Both the position numbers and the translations under genes were made by a program. Below the pieces are notes generated by a model. It saw only the letters and a list, made by a program, of their open reading frames with translations, ran no database searches and had not been told where the DNA came from. A stretch of DNA of 45,642 nt from a virus. The stretch lies in the IMG/VR virus record IMGVR_UViG_3300030388_000748, positions 1 to 45,642 of that record; one strand, given 5' to 3'. Positions 9,493 to 15,929 of the stretch are shown one piece after another. How positions within the stretch are numbered: position 1 is the stretch's first letter; each line of letters starts with the position of its first letter.

Positions 9493-9844
9493 TGCCTAAA
9501 ATTTTATAATCTAATAATACTAAACCTTTCATCTGTAAAGCCAATGTAGTATTTACTTCTATTGTCTTTTTATTTTTACCATTTTTTACTAGTAAGGTTT
9601 TCTTTTCAGCTTTATTTATTGCATTACGTGCAGACTGTGCACTTTTAAATATACCTAAAGCAACTATATCATTACAAAACTTAGTAAGCTCTATACCATT
9701 GTTCTTAGCTAATTCACATAAAAATTTTAAATCAGAATTACTTATTTGAATGCCATTAAAAAAACAATACGTAACCAGTTGATACTGAATACATTTATTC
9801 ATATCAACTTTAATTTTAAAATCTACTTTATTTACTATTGCCAT
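9473..9844 (-). CDS. Unknown protein, possible DNA-binding helical domain (123 aa)
   Basis: I do not recognise this 123-residue protein. It has a run of helices (residues 15-85), one of which (FKSAQSARNAINKAEKKTLL) resembles a helix-turn-helix followed by a basic wing (KNGKNKKTIEV). It overlaps the IHF-like gene by 20 bases and may be its partner, since crAss-like phages often encode adjacent DNA-binding subunits here. That is inference from position. No membrane or enzymatic motif is visible. Confidence 0.55.
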   Translation of the reverse strand: MAIVNKVDFKIKVDMNKCIQYQLVTYCFFNGIQISNSDLKFLCELAKNNGIELTKFCNDIVALGIFKSAQSARNAINKAEKKTLLVKNGKNKKTIEVNTTLALQMKGLVLLDYKILGNESQVS

Positions 9845-9845
9845 A

Positions 9846-10769
9846 TTATAAACTTAATATCATATCAACTAGATCAGGGTGAGGATACATATCTGATTTA
9901 TCCTTCCTAACATTAGTATGTGTTAGTAATCCTTTTACATTTCCATAGAAAGCATCTTCATTAAATCCAAACCCTTTGGTTGGCCCATGCTTTTGTATAA
10001 ATTGTTTTAAACCAATTCTTACATCTATCTCATCTCTCTCACCAACAAACTTAATCCATTTTTCAATTGCATTAATTTGTTTATGTGTATAAGCGTGCCA
10101 ATTTATATGGCCTTTAAAAGGTTCTTCTAAAGTAATTACTTGATCAGGTTGACATATACTACCAACATAAGTTTTATTTTTGCTACCAGATAGATATGCC
10201 ATGTTACATACTTCAAGACCTACAGAGTGACGGTTCATATATCCTGAACCAGTCTTCCCTAAGTGCCAGCCTTGTGCTCCTTTTGGAAAAGCTTGTACCA
10301 TTACACCATCATTCTCATCATTACCATTTCTATGGTTGATACCACCTAATACAAATTCAGTGGCTACTCTCCCTCTAGTATCTCTTCCCCAGTGATCAAT
10401 GCATCTATAAGGATTGGAGTTACCTGCTGTATGATGAATAAATATATACTCATTATTAACTGGTCCATCTATATACTCACCTTTAGGTAAATAGTGTTTA
10501 TGTATATATTGCCCATAGTTAGTTTTGAAGAATTGTGACTTAGTATCATTATCTTCATCTATCTCTTCAGTAAGTTTATCTGGTTGTTGTAATATAAGAG
10601 ACCACATTTCAGATCCACAGATTCCATCAGCAGGCATATTATACATCAACTGATATCTAATAACATGCTTTTCAGTTATTGAACCAAATATTCCATCTGG
10701 TTTTAACATAAGTTTTTGTTGTAGGGATTGAACTTCACGCCCACGATCCCCTTTTTTAAGGACCTTCAT
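9846..10769 (-). CDS. N-acetylmuramoyl-L-alanine amidase with N-terminal peptidoglycan-binding domain (307 aa)
   Basis: A cell-wall hydrolase that cuts the bond between N-acetylmuramic acid and the stem peptide. Residues 1-60 form a peptidoglycan-binding domain of the PG_binding_1 type (LKKGDRGREVQSLQQKL, then DGIFGSIT). Residues 105-300 form an Amidase_2-type domain: the first zinc-ligand region is IFIHHTAGN (H112/H113), then GWHLGK, the NRHSVGLEVCN strand, and a late His near 285 (LLTHTNVR). There is no signal peptide or membrane anchor, so export would need a holin, or the enzyme could ride on the virion. Its place among tail and packaging genes allows either endolysin or virion-associated lysin. 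Confidence 0.88.
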   Translation of the reverse strand: MKVLKKGDRGREVQSLQQKLMLKPDGIFGSITEKHVIRYQLMYNMPADGICGSEMWSLILQQPDKLTEEIDEDNDTKSQFFKTNYGQYIHKHYLPKGEYIDGPVNNEYIFIHHTAGNSNPYRCIDHWGRDTRGRVATEFVLGGINHRNGNDENDGVMVQAFPKGAQGWHLGKTGSGYMNRHSVGLEVCNMAYLSGSKNKTYVGSICQPDQVITLEEPFKGHINWHAYTHKQINAIEKWIKFVGERDEIDVRIGLKQFIQKHGPTKGFGFNEDAFYGNVKGLLTHTNVRKDKSDMYPHPDLVDMILSL

Positions 10770-10770
10770 A

Positions 10771-11076
10771 TTATTCTACTTTAGATGCTGCTTTTTCCAT
10801 AGCAGATTTAAATGCTAACTCTTCCTCAGAAGGACCTTTCTTTGCTTCTGCTTGATCTGCATATGCTTGTGACATAAAGATCTGAGCTTGAAGTCTTTCT
10901 GCTCTTGCTTTATCTATTGTAGCCAGTAACTCTTCATACTCAGCTTGTACAGTTAAGTGTGAAATGTTATCTGAATAAAATGCTGTAATGTCTTCTCTAC
11001 GTTTTGCTAACTCTTCCTTACTTAATTCAGGTTCTTTAGATTGTAGATCTGGATTTAAATTTTTAACGTCTGCCAT
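10771..11076 (-). CDS. Small coiled-coil protein (101 aa)
   Basis: The start is taken at the ATG at 11076, because codons further upstream begin with TTG and overlap a good promoter element at 11104-11111. The protein is Glu/Lys/Ala-rich and helical (KEELAKRREDITAFYSD, then RAERLQAQIFMSQAYADQAE), a typical coiled-coil. It ends 1 base before the amidase gene, so they are surely co-transcribed. A lysis accessory or structural role is possible; no membrane segment is present, so it is not an obvious holin or spanin. Confidence 0.6.
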   Translation of the reverse strand: MADVKNLNPDLQSKEPELSKEELAKRREDITAFYSDNISHLTVQAEYEELLATIDKARAERLQAQIFMSQAYADQAEAKKGPSEEELAFKSAMEKAASKVE

Positions 11077-11103
11077 GTTTTTGATTTTTAAATTAAACTT
11101 AGG

Positions 11104-11111
11104 CAAATATA
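11104..11111 (-). promoter_or_regulatory. Candidate Bacteroidetes -7 promoter element before the coiled-coil/amidase genes
   Basis: Read on the minus strand the sequence is TATATTTG, a full match to the Bacteroidetes -7 consensus TANNTTTG, about 28 bases before the ATG at 11076. Upstream are two copies of TAAACTTTTTTTAT. The -33 TTTG box is not matched, so this is only a candidate. Confidence 0.33.
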
Positions 11112-11149
11112 TAAAAAAAGTTTAAATAAAAAAAGTTTACTGACTTATT

Positions 11150-11398
11150 TTAAGAAATTTTATTACGTCTAAATATATCTATTACGGTTTTGAGTTCCGT
11201 ATACTTGTAGAAACGTAAGACATTATCCGGAGTACTTACGTACCATCCACCATCATCTTCTGCTTCTTCATTATCACCAGAATGAAATATGATATCCCCA
11301 AAGGATATTGCATAATAATAGAAATCTTCTGGGAACTCTTCTTCTGTATCTACTAGGACCTTTTTAAATCCTAGTTTTATTAATTCTTGCTGGTTCAT
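11150..11398 (-). CDS. Unknown small acidic protein (82 aa)
   Basis: The start at 11398 (MNQQELIKLGFKKV) is preferred, because the longer version would begin with a non-ATG codon inside the preceding gene. The protein has alternating hydrophobic and acidic segments (FYYYAISFGDIIFHSG, then GGWYVSTPDNVLRFYKYTEL), suggesting a small beta-sheet protein. Proteins of this general look, beginning with a short helix and a Lys/Val strand, are common and uncharacterised in Bacteroidetes phages. No function can be assigned. Confidence 0.55.
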   Translation of the reverse strand: MNQQELIKLGFKKVLVDTEEEFPEDFYYYAISFGDIIFHSGDNEEAEDDGGWYVSTPDNVLRFYKYTELKTVIDIFRRNKIS

Positions 11399-11408
11399 AA
11401 TATACCAT

Positions 11409-11666
11409 TTATTTTTTTCTTGATTTGGCTCCAGAACATTTCCATCTTTTACGAGAGAGATTGTTTGGAGTATTTGGATCATTTGCTTTTTTCTTAGATA
11501 CTCTTTTCTTAATACCTAAGCTTCTTGCACAATAACTATCCCCCTTTGATGTACCAGGTTTAACACGTGGCCCACCACCTTTTGCTTTTCCTGCTTGGCC
11601 ATAACTAACTCTTTTACCACTCTTAGTTACTTTAACTTTAGCTTTACCTTTTCTTGGTGTTGCCAT
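11409..11666 (-). CDS. Small highly basic protein with SYCARSLG-type motif (85 aa)
   Basis: About a third of the 85 residues are Lys or Arg, with many Gly and Ser. It contains the segments GTSKGDSYCARSLGI (near 38-52), DPNTPNNLSRKRWKC (near 63-77) and ends GAKSRKK. I recall this arrangement from small phage proteins of unknown function (possibly the DUF6321 family, not checked). The two Cys are part of recognisable motifs. The composition suggests nucleic-acid binding. It is the last of three consecutive tiny basic genes; its ATG overlaps the previous stop codon by one base. Confidence 0.68.
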   Translation of the reverse strand: MATPRKGKAKVKVTKSGKRVSYGQAGKAKGGGPRVKPGTSKGDSYCARSLGIKKRVSKKKANDPNTPNNLSRKRWKCSGAKSRKK

Positions 11667-11833
11667 TATTTTTTAGCTTTAGCTTTAGCAGTTTTAGATA
11701 AGTCTTTCATATGCACTAATGGTTTACTGGTTTTAGTGTGGGTTTTACCAGTATGCATTTTACCATTTGACATTTTATGACTAGTACCTTTCCATTCTTT
11801 ACCGTCCTTAGTATAATGTTTTACTCCTTTCAT
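11666..11833 (-). CDS. Tiny Lys/His-rich basic protein (55 aa)
   Basis: A 55-residue frame, beginning MKGVKHYTKDGKEWKGTSHK and ending SKTAKAKAKK. Lys makes up about a third, with six His and several Thr/Ser. The segment KDGKEWKGTSHKMSNGKMHTGK looks like a repeated K-x-G/H-x beta-hairpin pattern. The stop shares one base with the next ATG (TAATG). Together with its neighbours it forms a block of small cationic proteins that could bind DNA or RNA. No family is recognised. Confidence 0.6.
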   Translation of the reverse strand: MKGVKHYTKDGKEWKGTSHKMSNGKMHTGKTHTKTSKPLVHMKDLSKTAKAKAKK

Positions 11834-11979
11834 TATTTCTTTTTCTTAGGAAAACCTTTCTTCATATTACTATAGGCTTTCTTTGTTATTGTAGAATTCT
11901 TCTTTGATCTGGATGTCCCTGCTTTTTTTCTAGCATTTATATTTGCCCAGAGACCTTTCTTTTTTTTCTTTACTGCCAT
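11833..11979 (-). CDS. Tiny basic protein with GLWANIxARK motif (48 aa)
   Basis: A 48-residue frame with 19 Lys. It begins MAVKKKKKGLWANINARKKA and ends KKGFPKKKK. The motif K-G-L-W-x-N-I-x-A-(R/K) occurs at the N-terminus of many small phage proteins of unknown function (possibly DUF5872-like; from memory). Both ends overlap neighbours by single bases (TAATG), so translation is likely re-initiated from the preceding tail-associated gene. Virion DNA-binding or nucleoid binding are the obvious guesses. Confidence 0.62.
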   Translation of the reverse strand: MAVKKKKKGLWANINARKKAGTSRSKKNSTITKKAYSNMKKGFPKKKK

Positions 11980-12692
11980 TATAAATCAGTTACTTGAGAT
12001 GATGAAAGAACTATCCAGTTAGTACCATCAGACCAAATTGTCACTGATGCATATACTTTATTTAATACAAAATTAGCTCCTCCATTAATTGTTTCAGATC
12101 CTTGTGCATCAATTGTAATTGGTTTAGCTGCTGAAGTTGAACCATCAGTTGTAATAGTTATTTTTCTGTATTGCCAGTTCTCTGTTCCAGCTGCAGGTGG
12201 TAACTGAAGTGTTCCTGTTCCATCTACTCCTGTTCTTCTAACAAGAAATAATTGACCAGGTGAATTAGTATTTATTACTGTAGTAGCACCAGTTGCAACA
12301 CTAAGTGAAGTAAAGTTTACAAATTCTTTAGTGTCCTTACGGTCCATGTCTACTGTAACAACAGCTCCTCCTAATCTAGTTAGAGTTAGTAAATCAGTTG
12401 CTCCATCAAATCTTGCTGCACTAACATAATCATTTGGTAATGTTACTGATCCACCATTAGTTAAAGACAGTATTTGTCCCGCAATAGATAATTGTTGTTT
12501 ATCACCTCCACCAGCATTAAAGAATGTTTTTAATTGTGCTAGTGTTACTAATTCAGTTTGCAACTTAGGTGCTGGCTTTAATCTTTCTTGTGGGTTAGGA
12601 TACCTTGCTAATGTAATGTAGTTGTCTGCTTTTGGAAGAGCAGTACCATTTCTTTTTAACATGCCCATCATGTCTTGTAGTATTGTACTCAT
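11979..12692 (-). CDS. Tail-associated protein with fibre-like beta repeats (237 aa)
   Basis: The N-terminal helix (MSTILQDMMGMLKRNGTAL) closely parallels the first residues of the 1029-residue tail protein at 40867-43956 (MSIYIQEVLGLLKRNKKKI), which suggests a shared attachment module. The rest is short beta-strands rich in Thr, Gly, Val and Asn (QLSIAGQILSLTNGGSVTLP and PITIDAQGSETINGGANFVL), typical of fibre shafts and appendage proteins. It ends with WSDGTNWIVLSSSQ, a pattern seen at fibre C-termini. I call it a probable short tail fibre or appendage. It precedes the three tiny basic genes, with a 1-base stop/start overlap. Confidence 0.65.
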   Translation of the reverse strand: MSTILQDMMGMLKRNGTALPKADNYITLARYPNPQERLKPAPKLQTELVTLAQLKTFFNAGGGDKQQLSIAGQILSLTNGGSVTLPNDYVSAARFDGATDLLTLTRLGGAVVTVDMDRKDTKEFVNFTSLSVATGATTVINTNSPGQLFLVRRTGVDGTGTLQLPPAAGTENWQYRKITITTDGSTSAAKPITIDAQGSETINGGANFVLNKVYASVTIWSDGTNWIVLSSSQVTDL

Positions 12693-12697
12693 TTTTT

Positions 12698-13027
12698 TTA
12701 ATTTAATTTAATATCAGTTTCAGGATATTTATTATTTAATAATTTTTTAATATCAGAACACCTTTCATACATTTCTTCTTCTATGTAATATGATATCATA
12801 TTTTCTAATTCTTCCTTGCGTGGACCTGTCTCAGGATCATACGCCATTATAGCATCTGTCCCTGTTTTAAATTTTTGTCCCATCAATTCATCAAAAGTTA
12901 TCTGACCACTTAAAACTAAATAAGAATTATTATAAGCCGTATCAAGTATAACTGCATCTAATTGCATTTGCTCAATTTCATTTAAACCACTTTCATTATC
13001 CTCATTATTGTTGTCCCAATTTGCCAT
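12698..13027 (-). CDS. Acidic protein of unknown function, first gene of the minus-strand block (109 aa)
   Basis: Asp, Glu and Asn dominate the first 20 residues; the rest looks helical (LNEIEQMQLDAVILDTAYNN, then EELENMISYYIEEEMYERCS). No motif is recognised. It is the first gene read leftward from the divergent control region, five bases from the tail-associated gene. A small acidic early-late protein could regulate or chaperone the following gene, but nothing in the sequence proves it. Confidence 0.6.
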   Translation of the reverse strand: MANWDNNNEDNESGLNEIEQMQLDAVILDTAYNNSYLVLSGQITFDELMGQKFKTGTDAIMAYDPETGPRKEELENMISYYIEEEMYERCSDIKKLLNNKYPETDIKLN

Positions 13028-13267
13028 GTCTTATTTTTAAGTTATTCTGTATCTATAAGAACAATATACTCATTTTTTAAATTGTATAAAAGTTTTTTTA
13101 CAACAACATGCCCCCCACCTGATTAAAAATGTTTAACGGCCCCCATAAAATTGTGTGTATTGCATAAGTGAGATGCCCTATGAAACTGCTCCCCACCTTC
13201 TGTCTGTGGTTGCGGGTACCCCCGTGTAATTTATCCACTTAACTTTTATTTTTAAATTATTTAAATT
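13028..13267. other. Divergent control region with C-runs; candidate promoter/origin region
   Basis: This 240-base gap separates the minus-strand and plus-strand blocks. In an otherwise AT-rich genome it holds four runs of four to six C (13111-13116, 13140-13144, 13191-13194, 13219-13223). CCCCACCT occurs twice, and CGGG-TACC-CCCG can form a small hairpin at 13213-13224. Transcription must start outward in both directions. I found no full Bacteroidetes promoter match here, so a phage-specific polymerase or factor may be used. An origin of replication is possible but not shown. Confidence 0.5.
13185..13200 (+). repeat. Copy 1 of the upstream element ACTgCTCCCyACCTTC
   Basis: ACTGCTCCCCACCTTC, 67 bases before the ATG of the gene at 13268. 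It differs from copy 3 by one base over 16. See copies at 13734 and 15885. Confidence 0.6.
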
Positions 13268-13603
13268 ATGGTCTACTTCAGAAAAGTAAACATCAATGAG
13301 TCAACTGGCTCTGCAACAATTATTGTCTCTTCAGACACAACTTCTAACCAAGTTACTAGTCTTGCTGGTATCAGCGTTGGTACTAGAACTCAGGGTAACC
13401 TAAGTTTTGGAGTTCTATCCTTGATAGACCCAGAGACTAACCTGGTAATGAAGGCTGATCATCCAACAATCAAAGCTCTACAGAGTAAGATGAACTTGGG
13501 TGATGAGATGCCAAACTTCCAACTTAGTACGTCTAAGGTTGTGAACTTGACTACTGGTGAAGAGAACCAGAACTTGTACTGGGTGGAACAAGTTCCAGCT
13601 TAA
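13268..13603 (+). CDS. Unknown early protein, first of a tandem duplicated pair (111 aa)
   Basis: First gene on the plus strand. It is about 60% identical over its length to the next gene (13801-14133). Shared blocks are VYFRK, TGSATIIVS, TQGNL(S/T)FGVLSL, HPTIKAL and the C-terminal TGEE...WVE. It looks like a small all-beta protein with no membrane or catalytic motif. Codons end in C or G much more often than in surrounding genes (for example GTC TAC TTC at the start), which hints at strong early expression. It is followed by an intrinsic terminator. I know no function; high-copy early host-takeover or DNA-binding proteins are possible. Confidence 0.7.
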   Translation: MVYFRKVNINESTGSATIIVSSDTTSNQVTSLAGISVGTRTQGNLSFGVLSLIDPETNLVMKADHPTIKALQSKMNLGDEMPNFQLSTSKVVNLTTGEENQNLYWVEQVPA

Positions 13604-13614
13604 CAAGAACAAGG

Positions 13615-13644
13615 CAGGGTGTGTTAACGCACACTCTGTTTTTT
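13615..13644 (+). terminator. Intrinsic terminator after the first duplicated gene
   Basis: CAGGGTGTG (13615-13623) pairs with CACACTCTG (13630-13638) with one G-T pair, followed by six T. It would end a one-gene transcript from 13268. Confidence 0.75.
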
Positions 13645-13674
13645 GTCATCCTCAAGTGTCTACGTATACTTTTG
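13642..13674 (+). promoter_or_regulatory. Bacteroidetes-type promoter for the second duplicated gene
   Basis: TTTG at 13642-13645, 21 bases of spacer, then TACTTTTG at 13667-13674: a full match to TTTG-N19-21-TANNTTTG. Predicted start of transcription is near 13681, about 120 bases before the ATG at 13801. The -33 box overlaps the T-tract of the terminator just upstream. Confidence 0.6.
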
Positions 13675-13733
13675 CTCTGACACGTAGCCACATACCATAG
13701 CTACACATAGCTTCACTGCTCTTTCCCTTCTTC

Positions 13734-13750
13734 ACTTCTCCCTACCTTCA
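13734..13750 (+). repeat. Copy 2 of the upstream element
   Basis: ACTTCTCCCTACCTTCA, 50 bases before the ATG at 13801, one base different from copy 3. It is followed by the inverted repeat CTGCATA-TAT-TATGCAG at 13757-13773. Confidence 0.65.
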
Positions 13751-13800
13751 GATTGCCTGCATATATTATGCAGCATTAATCAATATTAAATATAAATATT

Positions 13801-14133
13801 ATGCAAACAGTTTATTTCAGAAAGTTCTCAATCAATGAGAAAACAGGTTCAGCTACTATAATAGTAAGCAATGAGCCAATGAGTATTAAAAAAACAACCA
13901 TTGCCGGCATAGATGTTGGCAGTAAGACACAGGGTAACCTAACGTTTGGTGTATTAAGCCTGACCAATCCTTTAGATGGTACAGTTCTGATGGCTAATCA
14001 TCCTACAATAAAGGCATTGAGGGAGAAGCTAAATATGGGAGATGCAATGCCAGGCTTCCAATTGTCAAACAATCCAGTAATGAACCTAGCTACTGGAGAA
14101 GAAACTAACTTGAGATGGGTAGAAGCTGTTTAA
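13801..14133 (+). CDS. Unknown early protein, second of the duplicated pair (110 aa)
   Basis: Paralogue of the gene at 13268 with the same length and block order (VYFRK, NEKTGSATIIVS, TQGNLTFGVLSL, NHPTIKALREKL, then TGEETNLRWVEAV). Codon use is closer to the genome average than in copy one, so the two copies have diverged in expression as well as sequence. It has its own candidate promoter (13642-13674) and terminator (14155-14196), so each copy is a separate transcription unit. Function unknown. Confidence 0.7.
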   Translation: MQTVYFRKFSINEKTGSATIIVSNEPMSIKKTTIAGIDVGSKTQGNLTFGVLSLTNPLDGTVLMANHPTIKALREKLNMGDAMPGFQLSNNPVMNLATGEETNLRWVEAV

Positions 14134-14434
14134 TTACAGCAAATGATAGACATTAGGTTTAACTGGTAGAGATATCAGTTAAATCTTTTGTTTTTTATTT
14201 AAATATGGGTGCATCACACTAAAGAGGACATCATATATCCACATATTACCACTATTTACCACATAATTATTCTTACAGCTACCTTTAATATATATATAGC
14301 TAATGTAACTACAAGAGTAACTATAACACTCAACAATACTACAAGGGTAATGTTAGTCTCTCCATCTATAGGATAAGAAGACTATCATCCGGAATACTAA
14401 TAAAATAAATCATAACTTAATCCTTACTAAAATC
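14134..14434 (+). other. 301-base non-coding region
   Basis: It holds the terminator at 14155-14196, then AT-rich sequence without a convincing gene. ACTACAAGAGTAA (14308-14320) and ACTACAAGGGTAA (14338-14350) form an imperfect direct repeat with a 30-base period. A leader for the small-gene cluster that follows is likely. Confidence 0.45.
14155..14196 (+). terminator. Intrinsic terminator after the second duplicated gene
   Basis: AGGTTTAACTG (14155-14165) pairs with CAGTTAAATCT (14176-14186), one G-T pair, loop of 10, followed by a T-rich tail (TTTTGTTTTTTA). Confidence 0.7.
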
Positions 14435-14716
14435 ATGAACATACTCATCTTAAATCCTAATGCCTTTGTTACATACAGAGGACAAATAGGTCTAGTGTTA
14501 TATACACCAGAAAATCATTTAATGGTTAACTTCTTTAATGGAGATGACCACTGTAAAGCTAATCGTTCTAAGTTAGGTTCTCCATCTATGGAAAAGCTAG
14601 AAGAAGTATTATTAGAGAACCCAGAACTTAGGGAACTTGCTTATGAACATAATCTAATTGAAATACATAAACAGCAAGTATTAGACTTCTTGCAATATGC
14701 TAATTCATATAACTAA
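14435..14716 (+). CDS. Unknown small protein (93 aa)
   Basis: Begins MNILILNPNAFVTYRGQIG. The first half shows strands (LVLYTPENHLMVNFFNG), the second half is acidic helices (EKLEEVLLENPELRELAYEH). No signal peptide, membrane segment or catalytic motif. It starts a cluster of small genes that includes three lipoproteins; the next gene starts 9 bases after its stop. Function unknown. Confidence 0.6.
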   Translation: MNILILNPNAFVTYRGQIGLVLYTPENHLMVNFFNGDDHCKANRSKLGSPSMEKLEEVLLENPELRELAYEHNLIEIHKQQVLDFLQYANSYN

Positions 14717-14725
14717 ACCGCACAT

Positions 14726-14875
14726 ATGAGAAAATATATCATATTACTTTGCTTCCTCTTTATAGGGGGACCAATGATGACATCATGTACCTCGTCAAGA
14801 GGATACTGTAAGAGTAAACCAAAACCAGCTAAGTGCTGGAATGCTAAGAAACAAAAATACGTCAGATGTCATTAA
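14726..14875 (+). CDS. Tiny Cys-rich lipoprotein (49 aa)
   Basis: The frame MRKYIILLCFLFIGGPMMTS then Cys21 has all parts of a type II signal: basic start, hydrophobic core and a lipobox (M-T-S-C). After processing a 29-residue lipid-anchored peptide with four Cys (21, 28, 37, 48) and many Lys would remain. It overlaps the next lipoprotein gene by 10 bases. Small phage lipoproteins placed in the envelope often block superinfecting phages, and that is the best guess here, without direct evidence. Confidence 0.62.
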   Translation: MRKYIILLCFLFIGGPMMTSCTSSRGYCKSKPKPAKCWNAKKQKYVRCH

Positions 14876-14973
14876 AGAAAATAATAATAGTATTAGTAGT
14901 AGGAATATTCTTAACTGGATGTTCCTCTACTCGTACATGTAAGAAGCTACCAGCATATGGCTGGTATAAATAA
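14866..14973 (+). CDS. Very small lipoprotein (35 aa)
   Basis: MSLKKIIIVLVVGIFLTG then Cys19: a clear signal with lipobox L-T-G-C. The mature part would be only 17 residues, starting CSSTRTC and ending LPAYGWYK. It overlaps the previous gene by 10 bases in another frame and is followed 27 bases later by a third lipoprotein gene. Its size rules out an enzyme; an envelope-anchored effector such as an exclusion peptide, or a lysis-timing factor, would fit. Confidence 0.6.
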   Translation: MSLKKIIIVLVVGIFLTGCSSTRTCKKLPAYGWYK

Positions 14974-15000
14974 CTAATCACTAATACTAAATATAACTAA

Positions 15001-15468
15001 ATGAAAAACTATATAATACTATTCTTACTTACACTATCCGTAATGGGGTGTGAGAAAGAGTCTATCGTTGATGAGATGCAACCGCCTCAAATCAATATGG
15101 TAGATATAATTACTTATGATCCATACGTAGTCAATGGAATACAATACTACTTATATGTAGGATACTATCAAGTTGACTCAGCAGGAGTAACATCACTAGA
15201 TAAGTTCAATGATAATTATAACCAATGGTTATTGACATGTACCCAATGTAATGAAGATTACTACTACATACATAATCTTACTTCTAATACTACAAGTTAC
15301 TTATCTAATCCAGATTTCGTAATCAATAGTACCACATTAATTATAGATAATTCGTCAAGTAGTTTTAATGATGCTAATTCTCCTATAGGTGATGGATCCT
15401 ATTATTTATATCCTTATGATATAGATATTAGTCTAAACAATAATGACACAGTAATACTATTCAATTAA
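15001..15468 (+). CDS. Lipoprotein of unknown function (155 aa)
   Basis: The N-terminus MKNYIILFLLTLSVMGC is a type II signal with lipobox V-M-G-C (Cys17). The mature protein is acidic and rich in Asn, Asp, Tyr and Ser (DPYVVNGIQYYLYVGYYQVD, LIIDNSSSSFND), with a CTQC pair near residue 95 that could form a disulphide. The composition resembles small secreted lipoproteins of Bacteroidetes. It is third in a row of lipoproteins. Envelope modification or superinfection exclusion are plausible roles. Confidence 0.65.
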   Translation: MKNYIILFLLTLSVMGCEKESIVDEMQPPQINMVDIITYDPYVVNGIQYYLYVGYYQVDSAGVTSLDKFNDNYNQWLLTCTQCNEDYYYIHNLTSNTTSYLSNPDFVINSTTLIIDNSSSSFNDANSPIGDGSYYLYPYDIDISLNNNDTVILFN

Positions 15469-15486
15469 TTAAATAAATAAAAAATC

Positions 15487-15822
15487 ATGGCAAATCTATT
15501 CAAATCATTCATCAAGATATTATATGTAGTTGTATTCCCTATACTATTTATATTTATCTCGTACCAACTAATTACTAATTACAGTATAGATACAGAAATG
15601 TATGCAGCACTAGGTATAATTGGCATTGCAGTATTTGCAAATGCTACTATGTACCTGGCATTTATGAGCAAGATTAAAATGGTTCCTAAAATAACAGTGG
15701 AATTTGTACCAATCTTTGGCTTTGCTTTTGGTGTAGACACAGATAATAGAAGAACATCAGTTCTTTTACTTCTACCGTTTATATCATTTGAGATAAAAGT
15801 ATCAAAAAAAAGAGAACAGTAG
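15487..15822 (+). CDS. Small membrane protein (111 aa)
   Basis: Two clear membrane segments (about residues 9-29, LYVVVFPILFIFISYQL, and 39-60, YAALGIIGIAVFANATMYLA), then a less hydrophobic C-terminal part (VPIFGFAFGV, VLLLLPFISFEI) ending in KVSKKREQ. No holin signature that I can defend, and it lies in the early plus-strand block, so a role in remodelling the host membrane together with the upstream lipoproteins is more likely. Confidence 0.6.
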   Translation: MANLFKSFIKILYVVVFPILFIFISYQLITNYSIDTEMYAALGIIGIAVFANATMYLAFMSKIKMVPKITVEFVPIFGFAFGVDTDNRRTSVLLLLPFISFEIKVSKKREQ

Positions 15823-15884
15823 TTCATACTAACAGTACCAGTAGTATTATATCTATAATAACACTTGTACAGTTAGGAGCCCTC

Positions 15885-15901
15885 ACTGCTCCCTACCTTC
15901 A
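15885..15901 (+). repeat. Copy 3 of the upstream element
   Basis: ACTGCTCCCTACCTTCA, 28 bases before the ATG at 15930. With copies at 13185 and 13734 it defines ACT(G/T)CTCCC(C/T)ACCTTC(A/T), found only upstream of plus-strand early genes. Confidence 0.65.
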
Positions 15902-15929
15902 ATTCGTATAACTTTAAATAAATAATATT

